Positions 57,601 through 64,000 of a DNA stretch of 64,000 nucleotides are shown here, one piece after another. The notes beneath the pieces were generated by a model. The model worked only from the letters and a program-made list of their open reading frames with translations. It had not been told where the DNA came from and ran no database searches. Both the position numbers and the translations under genes were made by a program. Source of the DNA: Marsupella aquatica. Taxonomy: Eukaryota > Marchantiophyta. Numbering within the stretch: the first letter of the stretch is position 1; each line of letters starts with the position of its first letter. Location of the stretch: positions 4,588,001 through 4,652,000 of the forward strand of contig OZ316896.1 of the NCBI GenBank assembly GCA_973895155.1, read 5' to 3'.

Positions 57601-58774
57601 ATTGCCTCGTCCATGTTGCTGTCTATATGGTTGATTGCGTGAACTTGGGCAGCAGGGTCAGGACTCTCCAAGACAGTACTGTGCTGAGCAGATTTCAAAC
57701 GGAAATCTGCCGATGATGACCTTATCTGGTTGTCACAGGCATCAAAGAAGTCAGAAACAGGAGATGTCGACTCCTCGCAAACCCGGGCTGGAAAATGCTG
57801 GCTTGAACAAATCACATAATTGAGTACTCGATGGGCCTGCAGATTCCTTGGAATCCAGGCTCCGTTCCTGACGCCGTTTGCTAGTGCTTGACCTAGCGAG
57901 TCCCCTCCCGTGCCGTCCGTGAGGTTGATCTTGTCACTCGGAATTTCCTTATCCATGTTGCTGTCTGTATGGTAATTGATTGCGTGAACTTCTGTGCCGT
58001 CTGTGAGGTTGAACTGGTCACTTGGAATTGCCTCTTCCATGTTGCTGTCTATATGGTTGATTGCGTGAACTTGAGCAGCAAGGTCAGGACTCTCCAAGAC
58101 AGTACTGTGCTGAGCAGATTTCAAACGGAAATCTGCCGATGATGACCTTATCTGGTTGTCACAGGCATTAAAGAAGTGAATAACAGAAGATCTCGATTCC
58201 TCACAAACTCGAGCTGGAAAGTGCTGGCTTGAAGAAACCACATTCGAGACCACATTGAATACCCGACGGGCCTGATTCCTTGGAATCCAAGCTTCGTTCC
58301 TGACGCCGTCGATCTGCTAGTGCTTGACCTAGCGAGTCCCTCCCGTGCCGTCCGTGAGGTTGAACTGGTCACTTCGAATTTCCTCATCCCTGCTACGGCC
58401 TGGCCCGCTGCATGATCCGGTAACCTCCAACAGATTTATGAATCTCCAAGCCGGTGTCCTGTGCACATTGGATAGTCACATCTGATCGACGACCATGATG
58501 ACCGTATCTGGTTGTCACGAGCATCAGAGACGACGTGAGAGATAGGAGATTCAAATTCTTCAGAAAAATAGGAAGTGTAATTAAGATGGCTCAAAGAGAT
58601 CTCGTCGGACTCAAGCGAGAAGCCCAGCGCGCGTATGCTGAACGACTCTTCCACACCCTGCTCTTCTTCATTGGAAACAAAATCCGCACGCGCTTTCCAT
58701 TCTGCTACTGTTACTTCTCCTACTAGCGAGTACAGATGTGAGCCTTCTGAGAGATCGAATTCAGCAGCTAACAT
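54665..58774 (-). CDS. Unrecognised gene: long tandem-repeat region plus unique C-terminal domain
   Basis: I do not recognise this family. The main frame (58253 down to about 56094) holds five diverged copies of a repeat of roughly 120-150 residues. Each contains SSQHFPARVCEE, a DACDNQIRSSSA block, LKSAQHSTVLE, IPSDQFNLTDGT and GAWIPRN-type segments. The repeats are acidic and Ser/Asp/Asn-rich, with no signal peptide or membrane segment. Downstream exons can be joined: 55687 to about 55928, 55371-55456, 55005-55128 and 54665-54742 (stop). They encode a unique region with ETTATDCCWSKKFGDC, EWCEQHITVG and VSKQWSSYRHRLSKKL, the last resembling a basic DNA- or RNA-binding helix. The junction of the repeat exon (phase 0) to the next (needs phase 1) is not resolved. 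The 5' part (58253-58774) shows a further repeat copy in a shifted frame, so the start codon is unknown. Confidence 0.55.
55135..55250. repeat. Perfect tandem duplication, about 58-bp period
   Basis: TAGTTCAAGACCAAATTAAG through ATAATCACAAATGAG occurs twice in a row with no visible difference, separated by CGTCA. It lies in an intron of the minus-strand gene, directly upstream of the exon at 55005-55128. Confidence 0.92.
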
Positions 58775-60317
58775 GTCCAGTTTCGTCTGGGTCTGGTTAG
58801 CTTTAACAGCGACGTACTTCTTGACTCTCCAAGACCATATGCGGAGCGGACTTCAAAGTCAGATCTGGAGTGGACGACATCTATCTGGCTATCAGTTCCA
58901 CCAGGTTTTACTTCATCTCTCGACAGTCTGTAGACTCGGGCAGTCAGGTGGCGGCCACGATATATTTAATTAGGGTTTACGTTAATGTAGATCGCCGGAT
59001 GTTGAGTGATTAGTACATGTGAACCTTTCAGATAGTTTGCTAACAATCTTCATTTTTAGATGATAATCAATTAGACAAAGATCTTAGGATAGATCGACAT
59101 CACATGAACCAATTACTAGCAACTGCCAATTGTCCCTACAATCTCGATCATGCGCTGTCATTTTCTAGCTATCAGCTTAACACTGCGTTAACCCTAAACC
59201 CATGAAAAAAACGTCGTTGCCTTAACAGTGATCGCCCAAAGATAGATTAATCTAGAAGTTATTACAGTCGATAAAACAGAATCCGATGGAGCAGTGGCCA
59301 GCAAATGCTACATAATTACGGGTCTCGTCCAGATCGACAAGTCTATAGATGCAGCAATGAAGCTATACTTGCACCTGTCGACAATCACACCTTATCAACA
59401 CCGTTTTGTACTTAGTTGCCAGGTTGATGGTACGTACAGCCATGCCGCCACTAACTTCGGGCAGCATGCACCTTTCCGCTAGTTGAGGGACGGAGGGTTT
59501 ATATATTGAATCATGCTTGAAGGACGACATTTGTAATAACAATTTGTGAAAGTAAAGATTGGGAAGGAATTGCCTTCGAGCAAATTCGGCAGGCCGAAAT
59601 ACAATCTCACTAACTCTCCTGCCTCGGCCCAGAAATCTGCTCATTACCATGAGAACTTTACTTCAGCTGTTCTCCACGTCAGTTGCGTTAGGTCTGGTAA
59701 GCCATGCCTCCTGGTTAAAAATTCCAAAGTCTGTTCCAGATCGAGTGATTGCCAGTACTTCTTTTGCCAGTTGGTTTGGGCCTGAACCAGCCGTCACCTC
59801 TCGATCCTCAAAATCTGCCACGTGTTTCAAATTGATTGGTGGGCATTGTTTAGCTCTCCACCTGGGCTTGTCAAATTTAGGGTTTTCGACTTCTAAGTTG
59901 CCATGTACCTGATCCGGTGCAATTTGTCACGTAGTACAGTGTTTGTGTTTATCTTCCCACTGATACTCCACACTTCCTTCCCGTTCTTTCAGCGTATTTA
60001 AGGAACAATCAGGTACTATCATCCGCATATTGCATTCTCGTTCTTGCTGCATGATCCTCGCCCGCTACATTTTGTAGCTGGCTCTCTTCCGTGGCTTGGT
60101 GGAGTAGTTGTTAATTTTCAACACTATCTCGTTTGTCGTCGCACTGTTATATGTACAGGTTTCGTTTTGTTTTTACTCTCTCTTTCCCATCAGGTAACTA
60201 CTGCAGTTCTTCTAGGTAGCTATATACAGACTCGTTTGGCTTCATTGCTTACTTGGGATCGAAAGCTAAGCAAACCTGAAAATTACAATGGAACCTGCAA
60301 ATTAACTTGCAATTGCT
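58775..60317. other. Gene-free region
   Basis: Open frames on both strands at 59363-59912 overlap and show no family resemblance. The left part would contain the promoter of the minus-strand repeat gene. No repeats or RNA genes recognised. Confidence 0.4.
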
Positions 60318-61850
60318 CTTTATCAGTGTCCCCGCTACTCAACAGGTTGCGAGTGTTTTTGTGAATCTCTATTACAAACTCTGAGAGACCATCCAGAGTT
60401 GGTGCTTAATACGTTTACAGAGCCTCAAGCACAATCACTCGCGCTGAGGTAGGAAGCGATGGGACAGAATGTCAGTATATGATTTCGAGAAGAAGCTAGC
60501 TCAAGGCTACCGATTGTGGCGGCTGCTTCATACGGATATCTTCACTGTGGACTCTTAAAGTAATTCCCTCATGGAGGGAATACTTGTAATCGTGACAGGA
60601 TCACTTGTAAGAAAAGAAGGAGTCCCTCAGGAGGTCGGCTAGTTTGTCAAAAATGACATCTTCCGTTGTCTGGATAGGGAAGATTCTGAGACAATAATGA
60701 GTTTGGAGCCTGTAGCAGCTGAAGACTCTAGACAGTGTGTTCTTCAACTCAGAATCAGGGTTCTCTTTGTCTCCGAAGATCAGAGATCAAGAACTCAATG
60801 TAACGCTTGTGGTGAATGAATTGAAAGTCATACGTCAGTGGACAATATAGGCAAGCCCCCACCCTGCAGGGTGAACGTAATGGTGGAAGGAATTGTACGT
60901 GGGCACTGAGCCCCGCACTGAGCAAGAAGTGTCACCATCAATCTCTACACCAGATGTGGAGGTTGGGGGGGAGGAAACCGTTAGCTTCGTGGACGCTGAG
61001 CAGGAAGCCGGGCAAAAATTGGTACCAGCCTCTATATCAGAGATCGAGCGTGCCACAGAGGAATAGTCCGGGCAGTGGAGAGTAATTAAGAAACAGAAGC
61101 TAGGGGACAAACTTTCCAACAAAGGTCGAGCTTGCGGCCAAGGAAATCATTACCTCAGCTGGCCACGAGCAAGAAAGGACCACAAACCTGTACGTCAGAA
61201 CTGGTGGCAAGCTCTAGAAGCTGAAGATGATAATATCCAACAGTCAAAACCGCACGTGAAGACTACAGTTATTGACGGGCAGTTCATCCCACTTCTGTTC
61301 CCTGATCCCTCAGCTGACCAGACATCGGAAGAAGTTTCAAAAAGATTTTGCCATTCTTTGAGCTATGCATCTGTTTTGAGGGTGAAGGAGGAATTCCAAG
61401 CATTTCATCCGTTACTTCGTCATTTGCCACAGGACACAGAGTGCATTCTCAAACCTGCTTCATACTTGCATCCTCCCTGCAGAGCTTTGACCACTTCCCA
61501 GCGTGTGCTGGAGAAGTTGAAGATATTTTCATCTTCAGCAGTTGATGAACGGACTATTTATATGAAGAACCTGCCATTGAGCACCTCGATCCACTTCTGA
61601 GGTGGAAGTCGAACTTAGACTGGTTGGGCTCTTAAACGCTGGAGGGGTGACCCTAAAGGGCCAAAACGATGGAGTATGCTATGCATTTGTTCAGTTCAAA
61701 GATAGTGCTTCGGCCAAGGCTGCAATTGAGGCGTCACCACCATTCCTTTGGTGGCCGTCCTGTTTATATTTCCAAGAAGAGATCAGAGTCCAGAACAGAA
61801 GGTGTTAGGGCAGCTCATGGCCCCGGAAAAAGGGGGCAGTTATTTAATCT
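60318..61850 (+). pseudogene. Degraded intronless G3BP-like gene (NTF2 domain + RRM)
   Basis: Pieces of a G3BP-type stress-granule RNA-binding protein appear in order but in shifting frames. NTF2-like: VASVFVNLYY (about 60330), RDHPELVLNTF, ITRAEVGSDGTECQY, ILVIVTGSLVRKEG, FVKNDIFRCLD. After a diverged middle, an RRM: RNP2 IYMKNLPL (about 61555), RNP1 YAFVQF (about 61682), AIEASP, then GGRPVYISKKRSESRT in another frame followed by Arg/Gly-rich sequence. There are at least two frameshifts in the NTF2 part, in-frame stops after SRRS and PQEVG, and frame changes within the RRM. No introns separate the pieces, unlike plant G3BP genes as I know them, so a processed pseudogene is likely. No poly-A tract or target duplication was found. 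Confidence 0.75.
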
Positions 61851-62179
61851 TTTATTTGAGCTGTGGGTAGTCAGGGCCAGGCTAGGTAATTACCTTTTCT
61901 GCTTCTGGCCGGAGCTATCTTTGGAGAATGTGGACGTGAGAAAAAGTCGGCGAGTGCTAATCTAGCTTTTGACTTGGAAGAAGATCAATGCATACTGGTC
62001 GAGGTGGCTTATATATAGCTTTGAGATGAATTCATATAACAGCCAATGATCCTCAAGTCGTAGAAGTCTTTGTTGTACAAAATAACAATTATAGTTTAGG
62101 ATTGGAATTGTAAATCTGGCTCGAGCTAATCCTCAACGAATCAAACATGTATGTTTCTATACGGACTCAAGATAGCTAG

Positions 62180-62360
62180 TATTAGCTTTCAAAATTTTTG
62201 TAAATAGCTGAAGCTGTAATCGGGGCTGTAACTGATGGTGGTTTGGTTTTATCAGTCCAGCCTATATGAAGCTAGCTTTCGATCAAAAGTTTTGTATATG
62301 GTTGAAGCTGTAACCAGGGCTGTAACTAATCGATGGTCGTTTAGTTTTATCAATCAAGAT
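62180..62360. repeat. Diverged tandem duplication, unit about 90 bp
   Basis: Both copies contain AGCTTTC, TTTTGTA, GAAGCTGTAA, GGGCTGTAACT, TGGT, TTAGTTTTATCA or a variant, and TATAT in the same order. Confidence 0.8.
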
Positions 62361-63410
62361 ATATAGGAAAGGAGCATTGGATCGCGCTGATCAACATGAA
62401 TGAGTAGTCTTTTCTCCCGTTTTTTCTTTCCTCTGGTTGTTGTACGTTATTTGTGTGGTATCATCTAGTTCCTTTGAAATTGGCCGTCGGCTGCGGAAAC
62501 AGCAAAGGATATAATTCCAAGTTCTTAGAGACCCGGCTCTTGAGGCTGATAAGTAAAACGATTATTACTATCCTAACTATTTCTGGGACTATTTCATTAC
62601 GAGGCAAGAATGAAAGCCTATAAAATGAGGCCAGGTAGTGATTAGGAAAAATTCTTGGGTTTGTTCTAAAATATGAGAAGAATATAGCAAATTTAAAATA
62701 AGTTTCAGTCAACGTTCCGAAATAAAGGCCTCTTTCGATCACCTGTCTAATATGAGACAAGCGCGTACCAGAAGAATTGGTAGGGACGCTTTGTTCAGTC
62801 TTCTTGCAGTTTAGTTTACTCTGTGTTTCAAATTGGTACGAAAACTTCAACGTACTGCTATATTTAGTCCAGAAAATTGGTTATCGTTCAGGACATCCGA
62901 TCCCCGAGTTTCTGGCTATCGATCGAGGCGCGCAGGCAAGAAAAGAATCAGATACGAGCATTCTTTATAATCACGTACTATTAATATCTGCTGCACGGTT
63001 CGATCGTCTGGTTATGCAAACAATCGATCTCTTGTTCCAGGAATATAAGATGATTGATCGGACTGCAAATCCAATTGTGATGGACCAACACTACCTGCAA
63101 CAGTGGCTCCTTTGGAACTTGTGGAAGCTACGTACCCTTCCAAAGTATTAATATATTAACAATTGGTCTCACAACATCAACTACTAAAACATAAGAGGAT
63201 TATCGGGAACGGAAGCAGCTGTGCAATACCAATGCAGCTAGACGTTACTGCTGGTCTGCAAAAGAATCAGCCCTCTATGACATATCTCGACCTGGTGCAG
63301 ACCTCAGGCAATACAAGCTGCGAATTCATCTTGTGTCAATACCCGCTGCAGGTACTGCTGGAGGGATGGAGGCCCCTGCAAGCTGTCTCTCTTCCTAATT
63401 ACATAGCGGG

Positions 63411-63473
63411 ATGAGGGACGAGGGATGCAACAGATTAAACTAGGTTCGATGAGGGATGCAACAGATTAAACTA
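63411..63473. repeat. Short tandem duplication (GAGGGATGCAACAGATTAAA)
   Basis: GAGGGATGCAACAGATTAAACTAG occurs at about 63420 and 63450, separated by GTTCGAT. Confidence 0.9.
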
Positions 63474-64000
63474 GTCTGTAGCTACCAAGTGTGTATGAAT
63501 TTGATCCGCGTTTGCTAAACCTCTACTTGAACACTCCCTAGAAACTTAGTTAAGGATCTTAGAACACCTTATTAGTGCTCGAAGCAAAATTAACGGAGAA
63601 AGGTAATCTGTGTGTGATGCAAATTGAGGTCTATCTATCTCACTTTAGCTTGCTTGATGGACTGCCATGATGATTGATAGTTTTCTGGCATTGTGTAAAC
63701 TCCTGCCCCTCGTGCGCTTTGATGGTCATATGCGGTGACTCTGGCATCGACTAAACTCTTTTGGGTTCTCCGAGTCAAAAGCATATCTGACTCTACCATC
63801 ATTTACAGCTAGACTGCATGTCTTAAAGTACTTGCACCTCGTACTTTCAATTTAAAAACGAGAATATCTCATCATACAGATTTGTAACGAAATGGGACAT
63901 GATTGTTGTAGAAGGGAGGCATCACCGGAGGCATCTACTAAATAATGACCAGACAGTATTTGTCACCAATTCTCTATATGATACCTATCGAAGTCAGCAT

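Larger units (their letters stand above)
61851..64000. other. Gene-free right end of the window
   Basis: Contains two small tandem duplications (62180-62360 and 63411-63473). Open frames at 62461-62850 (minus) and 62777-63414 (plus) overlap each other and show no family resemblance. I cannot support a gene here. Confidence 0.4.

Noticed and set aside
62461-63414. Coding genes at the right end
   Set aside because: Open frames on opposite strands overlap, have no recognisable domains and lack convincing splice structure.

Overview
The window reads as nuclear DNA of a land plant. Genes are split by many GT-AG introns and are widely spaced among AT-rich, repeat-rich DNA. The recognisable proteins are plant types: peroxisomal MFP/AIM1, an LRR-VIII-1 receptor kinase, a plant-style RING1 with a RAWUL domain, and a plant SWS1. 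Several features (a Crypton-like tyrosine-recombinase element and an intronless LRR-RLK) point away from a typical seed plant. A bryophyte or other non-seed plant is my best guess, but the sequence alone does not settle it.

Layout. (1) 1981-10622 (+): an 18-exon peroxisomal multifunctional beta-oxidation protein, 734 aa, ending in the SRL targeting signal. (2) 12.46-16.69 kb: a mobile-element cluster. It holds diverged tandem duplications, a 150-bp foldback element with about 30-bp terminal inverted repeats, and a 3.57-kb element with related inverted ends. The larger element carries a Crypton-like tyrosine recombinase (YR) gene and an array of degenerate GATTACAnnTTACCGT repeats at its 3' side. 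(3) 18567-21569 (-): a complete LRR receptor kinase with no introns. (4) 22.9-28.1 kb: gene-poor, with a foldback region and copies of a hairpin-containing dispersed repeat. (5) 28123-30326 (+): a five-exon SWS1/ZSWIM7 recombination protein. (6) 32.26-32.96 kb: an array of GAGTTAAGGTCATGAG-like motifs. (7) 34482-40378 (+): a nine-exon Polycomb RING1-type E3 ligase, 488 aa. (8) 45200-48077 (+): a six-exon FCP1-homology HAD protein whose first intron holds a dispersed repeat. (9) 48-54.6 kb: repeats and a possible Copia fragment. (10) 54665-58774 (-): an unrecognised gene made of a long repeat domain and a unique C-terminal part. (11) 60318-61850 (+): a degraded, intronless G3BP-like (NTF2 plus RRM) pseudogene.

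The ordinary genes do unrelated housekeeping and signalling jobs: lipid breakdown, chromatin silencing, DNA repair, signalling. They are not a pathway cluster. The most unusual object is the YR element. Cryptons normally lack terminal inverted repeats, but here the YR gene lies between 29-bp inverted ends (25 of 29 matching). A short non-autonomous-looking foldback with the same ends sits immediately next to it. All exon joins were worked out by hand from splice sites, reading phase and remembered family structure; no searches were run.
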